64,000 bases of DNA from Erythrobacter sp. SDW2 (GTDB lineage: Bacteria > Pseudomonadota > Alphaproteobacteria > Sphingomonadales > Sphingomonadaceae): the NCBI RefSeq assembly GCF_021431965.1, contig NZ_CP090370.1:1302001-1366000 (forward strand), in the 5' to 3' direction. Made by a program: the position numbers and the translations under genes. Below are positions 1-9,040 of the stretch, piece by piece (the stretch's first letter is position 1; each line of letters starts with the position of its first letter). Under the pieces are notes generated by a model. The model saw nothing but the letters and a program-made list of their open reading frames with translations, was not told the DNA's origin and searched no databases.

Positions 1-1812
1 TTTGCACCGCTCAGCGAGGACTGGCAGACCGCGCTGGCCGATGTGCGCGGCGTGATTGCCGATGCGCTGGCCAATCCGCCGACGCAGGAAGAACTCGACC
101 GCGAAATCGCCGAATTCGAAGTCGCGTTCGTCGCCAGTGTCGAGGAAGCTCCCGTCGCTCCGGGCGCCAAGCTGGCTGACAATATCGTCAACGCGGTCGA
201 CATCCGCGAGACCACCGCGTCGCCGCAGACCGTGCTCGACATATTCCGTGGCATGGCCGAACGGGCGACCCCCGAGGCGCTGCTGGCGCGCACGCAGATG
301 CTGTTCAAGGGCGATGTGGTCCGCTCGGTCTACCTGACCCCTGCGACAGGTGAGGCCGATGCCGCGACCATCGCCGCAGCGCTGCGCGCCAAGGTCGAGC
401 CCGATGCCAGCGCCCGTTTGGCAGCCAAGACGATTTCCTTCGAAGACCAGCCGGCGATCGGTACCCCGGGCACGGTGGCGGCCAGCGGTGGCCTGGGCAT
501 CCTCGGGATCGAGGCGCTCGCGCTCGACAATGGCGTACGGGTCCAGCTGTGGCCCAACGATGCCGAGCCGGGCCGGGTCGCGGTCAAGGTCCGCTTCGGG
601 ACCGGCTATCGCGGCTTCACCGCCGAGACCGCGCCCTATGCCTCGCTGGGATCCATGGCGCTGATCGGTTCCGGCCTCGCCGACCTTGACCAGGAAGACC
701 TCGACCGCATTTCGACCGGGCGCAAGCTGGGGTTCGATTTCACCATTGGCGACGCAAGCTTTACCTTCGATGCGCAGACCCGCAACGAAGACCTGGCCGA
801 CCAGCTTTACCTGTTCGCGGCCAAGCTCGGCATGCCGAAGTGGGATCCCAACCCGGTGATCCGTGCGCAGGCAGCCGCGCGCCTGGCCTATGAATCCTAT
901 GCCGCCAGCCCGGCCGGGGTCATGACCCGCGACCTCGATTACCTGCTGACCGCGAAGGACCCGCGCTTTGCTACGCCTGACCCGGCCACCATTGCCGGGA
1001 CCACGCCGGAAGGTTTCCGCGAGGTGTGGGAGCCGCTGTTGAAGCAGGGGCCGGTAGAAGTCATGATATATGGCGAATTCGACCGCGATGCGGCGATCGA
1101 AGCGCTCAAGAAAACCTTCGGCGCGCTACCGCCGCGCGATCCGATTCCGGAGACTGCAGCCGGGGCGGTCAAGGCCTTCCCGGCGCCCGGGGAGACGACG
1201 GTCCTGACCCATCGCGGCGATGCCAACCAGGCGGCAGCGGTGGTGGCCTGGCCGACAGGTGGCGGGATCGAGGACGTCCGCACCTCGCGCCAGCTCGAAG
1301 TGCTCTCGCGCCTGTTCAGCAACCGCCTGTTCGACTCGATACGCGAAAAGTCCGGCGCAAGCTATGCGCCCTTCGTCACCACCGACTGGCCGATCGACAT
1401 GCCGCAGGGAGGGACCATCACCGCGATGGCGCAGGTCAGCCCGGACATCGTTCCGACCTTCTTTGCCGAAGCCGACGCGATCGCCGCCGACCTTGCTGCC
1501 AACCCGCCGAGCCAGGACGAGCTCGACCGTACCATCGAGCCGCTGCGCCAGCTGCTCAACCGGGCTTCGACCGGCAATGGTTTCTGGATGTGGCAACTCG
1601 AAGGCGCGACCTATGACGAGCGGCGGGTGAAGGTGGTCCGCAGCCTGCTCGATGACTATACCGTCATCACGCCCGCAGAGGTGCAGGCGCTGGCCCAGCG
1701 CTTCCTTGCCGCGCGGCCGGGATACCGCCTGGCGATCATTCCCGAAGGCCAGGAACTGGCCGAGGGCGGCGTGCCGGCATCGCAAGGAATGGAAGCCAAC
1801 GCGGGCCGCTAG
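1..1812 (+). CDS. M16 family metallopeptidase, C-terminal part (5' end outside window)
   Basis: The frame is open from base 1, so the gene starts upstream; 603 codons are visible. The protein has the look of the C-terminal half of a two-module M16 (insulinase/pitrilysin-like) peptidase of roughly 900-1000 residues. A second M16 repeat carries the family's NRLFDSIREKSGASYAP signature near base 1320, the region corresponding to the R/Y substrate-anchoring pair. The HxxEH zinc motif, which belongs to the first module, is not in the visible part. Family members are usually periplasmic and degrade peptides. The stop at 1810-1812 is followed by about 105 bases before the DAHP synthase gene, so it is probably the last gene of its unit. 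The family call is confident; the substrate is unknown. Confidence 0.85.
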   Translation, partial: FAPLSEDWQTALADVRGVIADALANPPTQEELDREIAEFEVAFVASVEEAPVAPGAKLADNIVNAVDIRETTASPQTVLDIFRGMAERATPEALLARTQMLFKGDVVRSVYLTPATGEADAATIAAALRAKVEPDASARLAAKTISFEDQPAIGTPGTVAASGGLGILGIEALALDNGVRVQLWPNDAEPGRVAVKVRFGTGYRGFTAETAPYASLGSMALIGSGLADLDQEDLDRISTGRKLGFDFTIGDASFTFDAQTRNEDLADQLYLFAAKLGMPKWDPNPVIRAQAAARLAYESYAASPAGVMTRDLDYLLTAKDPRFATPDPATIAGTTPEGFREVWEPLLKQGPVEVMIYGEFDRDAAIEALKKTFGALPPRDPIPETAAGAVKAFPAPGETTVLTHRGDANQAAAVVAWPTGGGIEDVRTSRQLEVLSRLFSNRLFDSIREKSGASYAPFVTTDWPIDMPQGGTITAMAQVSPDIVPTFFAEADAIAADLAANPPSQDELDRTIEPLRQLLNRASTGNGFWMWQLEGATYDERRVKVVRSLLDDYTVITPAEVQALAQRFLAARPGYRLAIIPEGQELAEGGVPASQGMEANAGR

Positions 1813-1918
1813 GTCGCTTCACTGAAGCGTTCTTGGGGGCGGCCAAGCTTTAATGTGCTTGGCACGCGGGCGCTCGACACCGTATCGAGGCCAGCCTGCA
1901 TTGGGAAAGACTGGAAGT

Positions 1919-3292
1919 ATGGCCCGTAACTGGACACCGGACAGCTGGAAGAGCTTCGAGGCACGGCACCTGCCGGCCTATGAGGACACCGCTGCGCTCG
2001 CGGCGGCAGAGAAGACGCTGGCCAACTATCCGCCGCTGGTGTTTGCCGGTGAGGCCCGCGCGCTGAAGCGCGACTTGGCCGAAGTGGCCGAGGGCCGAGC
2101 GTTCCTGCTCCAGGGCGGCGATTGCGCGGAAAGCTTCGCCGAGTTCCACCCCAACAACATCCGCGACACCTTCCGCGTCATCCTGCAGATGGCGGTGGTG
2201 CTGACCTTTGCCGGCAAGCTGCCGGTGGTGAAAGTCGGCCGCATGGCCGGCCAGTTCGCCAAGCCGCGCAGTTCGGACACCGAGACGCAGGACGGCGTGA
2301 CCCTGCCGAGCTATTTCGGCGACAATGTCAACGGGATCGAGTTCGACCCGGCCATCCGCCGCAACGATCCCGAACGGATGGTGAAGGCCTATTCGCAAGC
2401 CGCCGCGACGCTCAACCTGCTGCGGGCCTTTGCCGGCGGTGGCTACGCCAATCTGCGGCAGGTGCACCAGTGGACGCTCGACTTCATGGGCCGCAGCCCG
2501 TGGGCCGACAAGTTCGCCGCGCTGTCCGACCGGATCAGCGAAGCGCTCGACTTCATGGAGGCCTGCGGGGTCGATCCGGCCACCGTGCCGCAGCTGCAGG
2601 GCACCAGCTTCTACACCAGCCATGAGGGACTCCTGCTCCCCTACGAGCAGGCGCTGACGCGGGAGGATTCGCTCACCGGCGACTGGGTCGACACCAGCGG
2701 CCACATGATCTGGATCGGCGACCGCACCCGCTTCGAAGGCAGCGCGCATGTCGAATTCGCGCGCGGTATCATCAACCCGCTGGGCGTGAAATGCGGGCCG
2801 AGCCTGGAGCCGGACGTGCTGCTGAAGCTGCTCGATGATCTGAACCCCGCGCGCGAGGCGGGGCGGATCACGCTGATCGCCCGGTTCGGGCATGACAAGG
2901 TCGAGGCCGGCCTGCCGCGCCTGCTGCGCGCCGTGACCCGCGAAGGGCATCCGGTGGTGTGGAGCTGCGACCCGATGCACGGCAACGTCATCAAGGCCGA
3001 AAGCGGCTACAAGACCCGCCCCTATGACCGGATCAAGGCCGAAGTGCGCGCGTTCTTCGATGTCCACCGCGCCGAAGGCACCCACCCGGGCGGCATCCAC
3101 CTGGAGATGACCGGGCAGGATGTGACCGAGTGCGTCGGCGGTGCGGTGGCGATTGCCGACGAGGATCTGGGCGACCGGTACCACACCCATTGCGACCCGC
3201 GCCTCAATGCTGCGCAATCGATCGAGCTGGCGTTTGCGATTGCCGAAATGCTGCAGCTGGCGGCGAAGGGGCAGCACGCCGACGCGGCCTGA
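1919..3292 (+). CDS. Class II 3-deoxy-7-phosphoheptulonate synthase
   Basis: Catalyses condensation of phosphoenolpyruvate with erythrose 4-phosphate to DAHP, the entry step of the shikimate/aromatic amino acid pathway, in the cytoplasm. The 457 residues match the plant-type (class II) enzyme, with the [28 protein letters not shown] and [18 protein letters not shown] blocks and the C-terminal [17 protein letters not shown] block. The frame is open further upstream, but the ATG at 1919 gives the expected [10 protein letters not shown] start and is preceded by GGAAAG at about the right distance. It stands alone between the peptidase gene and egtB. Class II enzymes are often called aroG or aroF; I leave the symbol blank because paralogue naming cannot be settled here. 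Confidence 0.93.
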   Translation: MARNWTPDSWKSFEARHLPAYEDTAALAAAEKTLANYPPLVFAGEARALKRDLAEVAEGRAFLLQGGDCAESFAEFHPNNIRDTFRVILQMAVVLTFAGKLPVVKVGRMAGQFAKPRSSDTETQDGVTLPSYFGDNVNGIEFDPAIRRNDPERMVKAYSQAAATLNLLRAFAGGGYANLRQVHQWTLDFMGRSPWADKFAALSDRISEALDFMEACGVDPATVPQLQGTSFYTSHEGLLLPYEQALTREDSLTGDWVDTSGHMIWIGDRTRFEGSAHVEFARGIINPLGVKCGPSLEPDVLLKLLDDLNPAREAGRITLIARFGHDKVEAGLPRLLRAVTREGHPVVWSCDPMHGNVIKAESGYKTRPYDRIKAEVRAFFDVHRAEGTHPGGIHLEMTGQDVTECVGGAVAIADEDLGDRYHTHCDPRLNAAQSIELAFAIAEMLQLAAKGQHADAA

Positions 3293-3400
3293 TTTCAGCC
3301 CAAGTCGTCCTCACCACGGAACCGATCGGGGCCGAAACCTTTCATTTGTAACCGATACCCGTCATCATGCGGAACATCGGTCAGCAACTGGAGGCACATC

Positions 3401-4633
3401 TTGGCCCATGCCAAGCCGCACGAACCGGCCTTGTCCCACGGCGATCTCGCCGGGCGTTTTCGCGCGGCCCGCGCGCTGACCGAAGCGCTGGCTGCTCCGC
3501 TGTCCGAAGCCGATGCAACAATCCAGTCGATGGACGATGCTTCGCCGACGAAATGGCACCTGGCGCATGTGACCTGGTTCTGGGAGACCTTCCTGCTGCG
3601 CGACCATGTGGCGGGCTATCGGCTGTTCGACCAGCAATGGCCGTTCCTGTTCAACAGCTATTACGAGGCCGAGGGCAAACGCCATGCCCGCGCGCGGCGG
3701 GGAATGATCACCCGCCCGTCGCTGGCCGAGGTGCTGGCCTATCGGGCGCATGTGACCGAAGCGATGGAGCCAATGCTCGGGCGCGAGGAGCTGCGCTGCC
3801 TGATCGAACTCGGCATCGCGCATGAGCAGCAGCACCAGGAATTGCTGCTGACCGATATCAAGCATGCGCTTGTCCAGAACCCGTTGGGACCGGCGATGTG
3901 GGATGGCACATCGAACTCTTCGCAAGCGCGTGAGCGACATTGGCACGCCCACCCCGGCGGCATCGCTTTGGTCGGGCATGAGGGAGAGAGCTTTGCCTTC
4001 GACAACGAGGGCCCGCGCCACCGCGTGCTGCTCGAACCCTTCGCGCTGGCCGGCACGCTTGTGACCAATGCCGAGTGGCAGGCCTTCATCGACGATGGCG
4101 GCTACCGCACCGCATCGCTGTGGCTCTCTGACGGCTGGGCGTGGGTACAGGCGAACGGTATCGCTGCCCCCGATTATTGGGATGAGGACAAGCATTTCAC
4201 ACTGAAGGGCTGGCAACCGCGCGAACCCGATGCGCCCGTGACGCATATCTCGTTCTACGAGGCCGATGCCTTCGCCACATGGGCGGGCGCGCGGCTGCCG
4301 ACCGAGTTCGAATGGGAAGCCATTGCGCAGTCCCATGACCCGGCTGGAGGCAACCAGCTCGATGCCGCCGGTCCAGTCGCGCCCTTGGGCTCCGACAGCC
4401 TGTTTGGCGATTGCTGGCAATTCACCCGCAGCGCCTATCTGCCCTATCCCCGCTACCAGCCCCCGGCGGGGGCGGTAGGCGAATACAACGGCAAGTTCAT
4501 GAGCGGGCAGGTGGTGCTGAAGGGCGCCAGCTGCGCCACGTCGCGCGGCCACTCGCGGGCGAGCTATCGCAATTTCTTCTACCCCCACCAGCGCTGGCAG
4601 TTCACCGGCCTGCGCCTCGCCAAGGACGCCTGA
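3401..4633 (+). CDS. egtB: Ergothioneine biosynthesis protein EgtB (sulfoxide synthase)
   Basis: Non-heme iron enzyme that joins a thiol donor (gamma-glutamylcysteine or cysteine) to trimethylated histidine (hercynine), forming the sulfoxide precursor of ergothioneine. Of 410 residues, the N-terminal DinB-like half shows WHLAHVTWFWETF and the iron-binding HX3HXE as HEQQHQE. The C-terminal half is a formylglycine-generating-enzyme-like domain, with RLPTEFEWEAIA and a closing TGLRLAKDA. The start is TTG at 3401, set by GGAGG seven bases upstream; the nearest ATG is out of frame. The stop overlaps the egtD start (TGATG), indicating translational coupling. No egtC or egtE is visible nearby, as is usual outside actinobacteria. 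Confidence 0.93.
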   Translation: MAHAKPHEPALSHGDLAGRFRAARALTEALAAPLSEADATIQSMDDASPTKWHLAHVTWFWETFLLRDHVAGYRLFDQQWPFLFNSYYEAEGKRHARARRGMITRPSLAEVLAYRAHVTEAMEPMLGREELRCLIELGIAHEQQHQELLLTDIKHALVQNPLGPAMWDGTSNSSQARERHWHAHPGGIALVGHEGESFAFDNEGPRHRVLLEPFALAGTLVTNAEWQAFIDDGGYRTASLWLSDGWAWVQANGIAAPDYWDEDKHFTLKGWQPREPDAPVTHISFYEADAFATWAGARLPTEFEWEAIAQSHDPAGGNQLDAAGPVAPLGSDSLFGDCWQFTRSAYLPYPRYQPPAGAVGEYNGKFMSGQVVLKGASCATSRGHSRASYRNFFYPHQRWQFTGLRLAKDA

Positions 4634-5622
4634 TGCCTGCTTCCAAGAACGACCTGCGTCTCGTCGATCTCGACGAGGAAGGCGTCGACAAGGCCTTTCG
4701 GGCCGATGTGCTTCAGGGCCTGTCGGAAGCCCAGAAGGCGATCCCCGCCCGCTGGCTCTACGACGATGCCGGATCGCAGCTGTTCGAGGACATTACGGGG
4801 CTCGGGGAATATTACCCGACCCGCGCCGAGACGGAGATACTGGCATCGCGCGGCGCGGAATTCGCGCAGGCGATCGGACCGGGCCGGGCGGTGGTCGAAT
4901 TCGGCAGCGGCTCCTCCGTCAAGACGCCCCTGTTGCTGAGCCAGATCGATCCCGCAGCCTATGTCCCGCTCGATATCGCGGGCGACTTCCTGCGTGCTTC
5001 CGCGGAGGAACTCGGGGCGAAGTTCCCAGGGCTGCCGGTCTATCCGGTCGAGGCCGACTTCATGCGCCGGGTCGAACTGCCCGAAGCGGTGGCTGACCTG
5101 CCCAAGCTCGGCTTCTTCCCGGGTTCGACCATCGGCAACATGGTCGCGCGCACTGCGGTCGATCTCCTTCGCACCATGCGCGAGACCCTGGGCGAGAGCG
5201 CCAAGCTGCTGATCGGCATGGACCTGGTGAAGGACCCGGCGGTGCTCGTTGCCGCCTATGACGACGCCTGCGGGGTGACGGCCGAATTCAACCGCAACCT
5301 CGCCCGCCGCATCAACCGCGAGCTGGCCGGGACCATTCCGGTGGACGATCTGCGTCACGAAGCCCGCTGGATCGATGATTTCGCCCGGATCGAGATGCAC
5401 CTGGTGGCGCAGCGCGATATCGCTTTCGAAGTGGCCGGTCGTCGTTTCACCATGGCCGCGGGCGAGAGCATCCATACCGAGAACAGCCACAAGTTCACTC
5501 GCCGCAGCGGCAATGCCATCCTGCTGGCGGGCGGCTGGACCCCGGTGCGCCGCTGGCTCGACGGCGAGCAAAGGTTCAGCCTGATCCTGGCAGAGGCTTC
5601 CATCCCGCGCAGCGCGCCCTAA
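4633..5622 (+). CDS. egtD: L-histidine N-alpha-methyltransferase EgtD
   Basis: SAM-dependent trimethylation of histidine to hercynine, the substrate of EgtB. The 329 residues match the family, with the opening WLYDDAGSQLFEDIT and EYYPTRAE segments, the SAM-binding VEFGSGSSVKT loop, the FFPGSTIGNM segment and the C-terminal ENSHKFT block that closes over histidine. The ATG at 4633 shares a base with the egtB stop, so this start is chosen over the longer open frame upstream, which lies inside egtB. Together egtB-egtD form the minimal ergothioneine pair. Nine bases separate its stop from the next gene, an FAD oxidoreductase probably in the same transcript. Confidence 0.94.
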   Translation: MPASKNDLRLVDLDEEGVDKAFRADVLQGLSEAQKAIPARWLYDDAGSQLFEDITGLGEYYPTRAETEILASRGAEFAQAIGPGRAVVEFGSGSSVKTPLLLSQIDPAAYVPLDIAGDFLRASAEELGAKFPGLPVYPVEADFMRRVELPEAVADLPKLGFFPGSTIGNMVARTAVDLLRTMRETLGESAKLLIGMDLVKDPAVLVAAYDDACGVTAEFNRNLARRINRELAGTIPVDDLRHEARWIDDFARIEMHLVAQRDIAFEVAGRRFTMAAGESIHTENSHKFTRRSGNAILLAGGWTPVRRWLDGEQRFSLILAEASIPRSAP

Positions 5623-5631
5623 TAGGGCTGC

Positions 5632-6570
5632 ATGAGCAAGAGCATCGCGATTATCGGCGCCGGCATGGCCGGCCTCGCCTGCGCCATGGAACTGGCGCGC
5701 CTCGGTCACCGGCCCATGCTGTTCGACAAGGGGCGCGGCCCCGGCGGTCGCATGGCGACCCGGCGGGTCGAGATCGACGGAGCAGAGACGCGCTTCGACC
5801 ATGGCGCGCAATATTTCACCGCCCGCGACCCGCGCTTCCTGCATGCGATCGAGGGCTGGCATAGCGCGGGCTATGTCGCCCCTTGGCCCGCGGCAGGCGA
5901 AGGCGCCTTTGTCGGCACGCCCGGCATGAACGCTCCGCTCAGGCAGATGGCGCAGTTCTTCAATGTCCAGTGGGGCATGGAAATCGATGCCGTTCTGCAC
6001 GACATCCATACCTGGCACCTGCGGACCGGGACCACCATCTTCCGTGCCCAGCAGCTTGTGTGCGCAATTCCGGCGGAGCAGGCGGCCAAGCTGCTGGCAA
6101 AGGAAGCGCCCGATTTCGCTGCCATCGCGGGCCAGGCGAAGTCGCAGCCGTGCTGGGCGCTGATGGTCCGCTTTGGCGCGAAGCTTGACCTTGCCGATTG
6201 CTTCCGGGGCGAGGACATCGCCTGGGCGGCGCGCAATTCGTCCAAACCGGGGCGGGGCGACGGCGAGGACTGGGTCCTCCACGCCTCGCCGGCGTGGTCG
6301 GCGCAGCATCTGGAACTGTCGCCGGAGGAGATCGTGCCGCTGCTGCTGGCGGCCTTCTTTGCCGAGACCGGCGCTGCGGCGGAGGAACCTGTCCATGCCG
6401 CTGCGCACCGCTGGCGCTACGCCATGGTCGAGCGTGCCGAGGGTTCGCCTGCCCTGTGGGACCCGGCGCTCGAGCTCGGCGTTTGCGGTGACTGGCTGGT
6501 GGGACCGCGGGTCGAGTCGGCCTTCCTCAGCGGTCTGGAACTGGCGCAATCGATGGTCGGGAACGCCTAG
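5632..6570 (+). CDS. FAD-dependent oxidoreductase (renalase/amine oxidase-like)
   Basis: 312 residues opening with a textbook Rossmann FAD-binding motif, IAIIGAGMAGLACAMEL, followed by the second glycine-rich motif GRGPGGRMATRR and the FDHGAQYFTARD segment typical of the renalase-like NAD(P)/FAD-dependent oxidoreductases. The C-terminus CGDWLVGPRVESAFLSG also fits the family, where it lines the flavin. The natural substrate is unknown for most bacterial members; reported renalases oxidise isomers of reduced nicotinamide cofactors. It begins nine bases after egtD, so it is likely co-transcribed with the ergothioneine genes, but a role in that pathway is not shown by the sequence. Confidence 0.85.
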   Translation: MSKSIAIIGAGMAGLACAMELARLGHRPMLFDKGRGPGGRMATRRVEIDGAETRFDHGAQYFTARDPRFLHAIEGWHSAGYVAPWPAAGEGAFVGTPGMNAPLRQMAQFFNVQWGMEIDAVLHDIHTWHLRTGTTIFRAQQLVCAIPAEQAAKLLAKEAPDFAAIAGQAKSQPCWALMVRFGAKLDLADCFRGEDIAWAARNSSKPGRGDGEDWVLHASPAWSAQHLELSPEEIVPLLLAAFFAETGAAAEEPVHAAAHRWRYAMVERAEGSPALWDPALELGVCGDWLVGPRVESAFLSGLELAQSMVGNA

Positions 6571-6582
6571 CCCAAGCCGTTC

Positions 6583-7293
6583 ATGGAATTGCCAAGCGCA
6601 AGCGCCTATATGGGCGCTGTGAACACCGATGCCCTGATCGACGCCTTCGCGCATTTCGTTGCCACCACGCCGCGCAGCACGCTGCTTATCGCGGCGCTGT
6701 TCGCGCTGGTGATCGGCTGGGTCGGCAGCCTGATGATCCGCAACAAGGTCCCGCTCGGCTGGCTGGTGCGCGGCTCCAGCACCATGGCGATGGTCGGTAT
6801 TTTGTCCATTGTAGTGTTGCAGTTTGCCCGCTTCGATCCGCGCTTCGACATCGCCATGGCCGATATGGGCCTGGCCGAGCAGGTTGTGGAGGGTCGCGAG
6901 ACCCGTGTGCCGCTGTCGGCCGACGGGCATTATTGGCTCCGCGCCAGTGTCAACGGCACCGAGGCGCGCTTCATGATCGACACCGGGGCGACGCTGACCA
7001 CGATTTCCGACAAGACCGCTGCACAGGCCGGGGTGACCCCGCGCGAAGGGCACCCGCCGATTACGCTGAGCACCGCCAACGGTACCATCCAGGCTCCCAT
7101 CGGAGTGATAGAGGAATTGCGTTTCGGCAATGTCGCCGCGCGTGGGCTCGATACGGTCATCGCGCCCAATATCGGAGACATGAACGTAATCGGGATGAAC
7201 CTCTTGAGCCGTCTTGCCGAATGGAAGGTGCAGAAAGGCGTGCTCGTTCTGGTGCCGAACAACCCGCAGCCTGAGGTGACTTTCGGGCAATAG
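6583..7293 (+). CDS. Membrane-anchored retropepsin-like aspartic protease (TIGR02281-type)
   Basis: 236 residues. Two hydrophobic segments lie near the N-terminus (about residues 33-51 and 68-81), then a soluble clan AA domain with the catalytic D-T-G at residues 133-135 in FMIDTGATLTTIS. The later NVIGMNLLSRL segment matches the conserved second-lobe turn of the family. Only one DTG is present, so an active enzyme would be a homodimer, as in retropepsins. The ATG at 6583 is used; an in-frame ATG at 6610 is an alternative, and neither has a clear ribosome site. Twelve bases separate it from the oxidoreductase gene upstream. Function and substrate are unknown; predicted periplasm-facing. Confidence 0.82.
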   Translation: MELPSASAYMGAVNTDALIDAFAHFVATTPRSTLLIAALFALVIGWVGSLMIRNKVPLGWLVRGSSTMAMVGILSIVVLQFARFDPRFDIAMADMGLAEQVVEGRETRVPLSADGHYWLRASVNGTEARFMIDTGATLTTISDKTAAQAGVTPREGHPPITLSTANGTIQAPIGVIEELRFGNVAARGLDTVIAPNIGDMNVIGMNLLSRLAEWKVQKGVLVLVPNNPQPEVTFGQ

Positions 7294-7478
7294 GCGGAAG
7301 GTGCCAACGCCGGGCACTTTTGACATTCGGATGATGGCGTGCCGGAAGCGAAGCTGGCCATCGGCCAATATGGTGGATTTTCGTGACCCGGAGCGCAGCG
7401 TGCATACGGCACGTGAGCACCGGAAGCGCGGAAAGACGCCATTTGCAGGCCGCCAGGGCCGGATGTCGGAAATGCCCG

Positions 7479-7553
7479 TGGCTGGGGTGGCAGGATTCGA
7501 ACCTGCGCATGGCGGTACCAAAAACCGCTGCCTTACCGCTTGGCTACACCCCA
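7479..7553 (-). tRNA. tRNA-Gln (anticodon TTG)
   Basis: Read on the minus strand, a 75-base cloverleaf with an encoded 3' CCA. The acceptor stem TGGGGTG pairs with CACCCCA, the discriminator is G, the TpsiC arm carries GGTTCGAATCC, and the anticodon arm GCGGT-loop-ACCGC presents TTG, which reads CAA. A TATAGA box lies about 40 bases upstream on the minus strand, near 7590. It sits between the stops of the + strand protease and the minus strand transporter. Confidence 0.95.
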
Positions 7554-7621
7554 ATGCCGGTGGCCTCGAACGGGCCGTGGGCGCGCTCTATAGCGGGGTT
7601 GGCGGGGATGTGAAGGGGGCT

Positions 7622-9007
7622 TTAGCCGGTAGGCGCGCGGCGCGCGGACAACTCTTCCTCGAGCTGGGCAATTGTCTTGCGGTCCAAGCGGTAGAACAGC
7701 ATCGCTATCGCCGCCGGGACCAGGGCCGCTGCCGGGATCAAGGCAAAGGCTGCCTCGACGCCCCACAGCGCCGCGGGTGACTGTCCGAGGCCATCTGTCA
7801 CGTCGAAGCCCGTCAGTCCCATGGCAAAGCCGGGCATGGCCGATCCCAGTCCGACCCCGACCTTGACAGCGAAGATCGAGGCCGAAACGACGAGACCCGT
7901 CATCTGCAGCCCGCTCTTCCAGTCGACATACTCGGCGATGTCGGTGAACATCGAGAAGGCGCATACCATCAGCACGCCGAACCCGATGCCGACGAAATAC
8001 TGCACCAGCGTCTGCGGCCAGACGGCATCGAGCGGCATCAGGTAGAACAGCATGATCGCGGTCAGCTTGAGCAGGCCTGCCGCGATGATCAGGTCCCGTT
8101 TCTCGAACCGCTTTTGCAGCTGGTTGCCCAGGATGACCCCGGTAATCTGGCCCAGCGCCAGCGTCGTCAGGAACAGGCCGAGCCGGTCGAGGAACAGGAA
8201 CACCGGCGTCCCGTCATCGCCCGCGACATATTTGAACCAGAACTTGGCGCTCGCCGCGCGACTGGCGATGGCGAGCACGGCCAGGATCGCCGCCGCGGCC
8301 ACCGCCAACCACGGTCCGGTTCGCACCAGCACCCGTACATCGCCCCAGACGGTGCCGTTGACCGGGGCAGGGGGGATGCGCTCTTTCGTGGTGGCAAAGC
8401 TGGCGTAGATGCAGAGGGCCCCGAGAACCGCGATACACACCATGGTCAGCAGGATGCCGCGGGCCTCGTCCCCGCCGCCCAGTTCGCGCACCAGCGTGGT
8501 GCCGAGGACACCGAGCATGATCCCGGCGAGCGAGGAAAAAACCATGCGGAAGGCGGTGACGCTGGCCCGCTCGCTGGCGCTGGGCGAGATGACGCCGAGA
8601 AGCCCCGAATATGGGACATTGACCGCGGTATAGGCCAGCATGGCAAGGCCGTAGGTGACATAGGCCCAGGCCAACGCCGGCCCCGGTGCAAGGTCGGGCA
8701 AGGCGAAGACCAGAACCCCGGTCGCGCCAAAGGGGATGGCGCCGAACAGCAGGTAGGGGCGATAGCGACCCCAGCGCGTCCGGGTGCGGTCTGCGATCGC
8801 GCCCATCATCGGGTCGGTCACCGCGTCGATCAGCTTGGAGATCAGCAGCATCAGCACGATCGCCGCCGGGGCCACTCCGCCCAGCTCGACGAAGTAATAG
8901 AACAGGAACACCCCGAAGAAATTGAGATAGAGGCCGGAGGCGAGATCGCCCACGCCGTATCCCAGCTTCTCGGCGAGGCCGATTTTCTCGTGCTGCTGCT
9001 TTGCCAA
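7622..9007 (-). CDS. GPH-family (MelB-like) MFS transporter
   Basis: 461 residues with about twelve hydrophobic segments. The N-terminal KLGYGVGDLASGLYLNFF and the DPMMGAIADRTRTRWGRYRPYLL loop are hallmarks of the glycoside-pentoside-hexuronide:cation symporters (MelB/XylP/LacS group). The substrate cannot be told from sequence; sugars or glycosides are the usual cargo, although many alphaproteobacterial members are uncharacterised. The ATG at 9007 follows a GGAGAGG ribosome site on the minus strand. It is 33 bases downstream of the yghU-like gene on the same strand, so the two may be co-transcribed. Confidence 0.87.
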   Translation of the reverse strand: MAKQQHEKIGLAEKLGYGVGDLASGLYLNFFGVFLFYYFVELGGVAPAAIVLMLLISKLIDAVTDPMMGAIADRTRTRWGRYRPYLLFGAIPFGATGVLVFALPDLAPGPALAWAYVTYGLAMLAYTAVNVPYSGLLGVISPSASERASVTAFRMVFSSLAGIMLGVLGTTLVRELGGGDEARGILLTMVCIAVLGALCIYASFATTKERIPPAPVNGTVWGDVRVLVRTGPWLAVAAAAILAVLAIASRAASAKFWFKYVAGDDGTPVFLFLDRLGLFLTTLALGQITGVILGNQLQKRFEKRDLIIAAGLLKLTAIMLFYLMPLDAVWPQTLVQYFVGIGFGVLMVCAFSMFTDIAEYVDWKSGLQMTGLVVSASIFAVKVGVGLGSAMPGFAMGLTGFDVTDGLGQSPAALWGVEAAFALIPAAALVPAAIAMLFYRLDRKTIAQLEEELSARRAPTG

Positions 9008-9040
9008 GCGGGCTCCTCTCCCTGTCGGCCCTGTCCCCGC

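Noticed and set aside
4579-7554. A 991-codon open frame on the minus strand
   Set aside because: It runs antisense through egtD, the oxidoreductase and the protease, all of which have clear motifs. Long antisense frames are expected at this GC content, and its translation has no recognisable domain.
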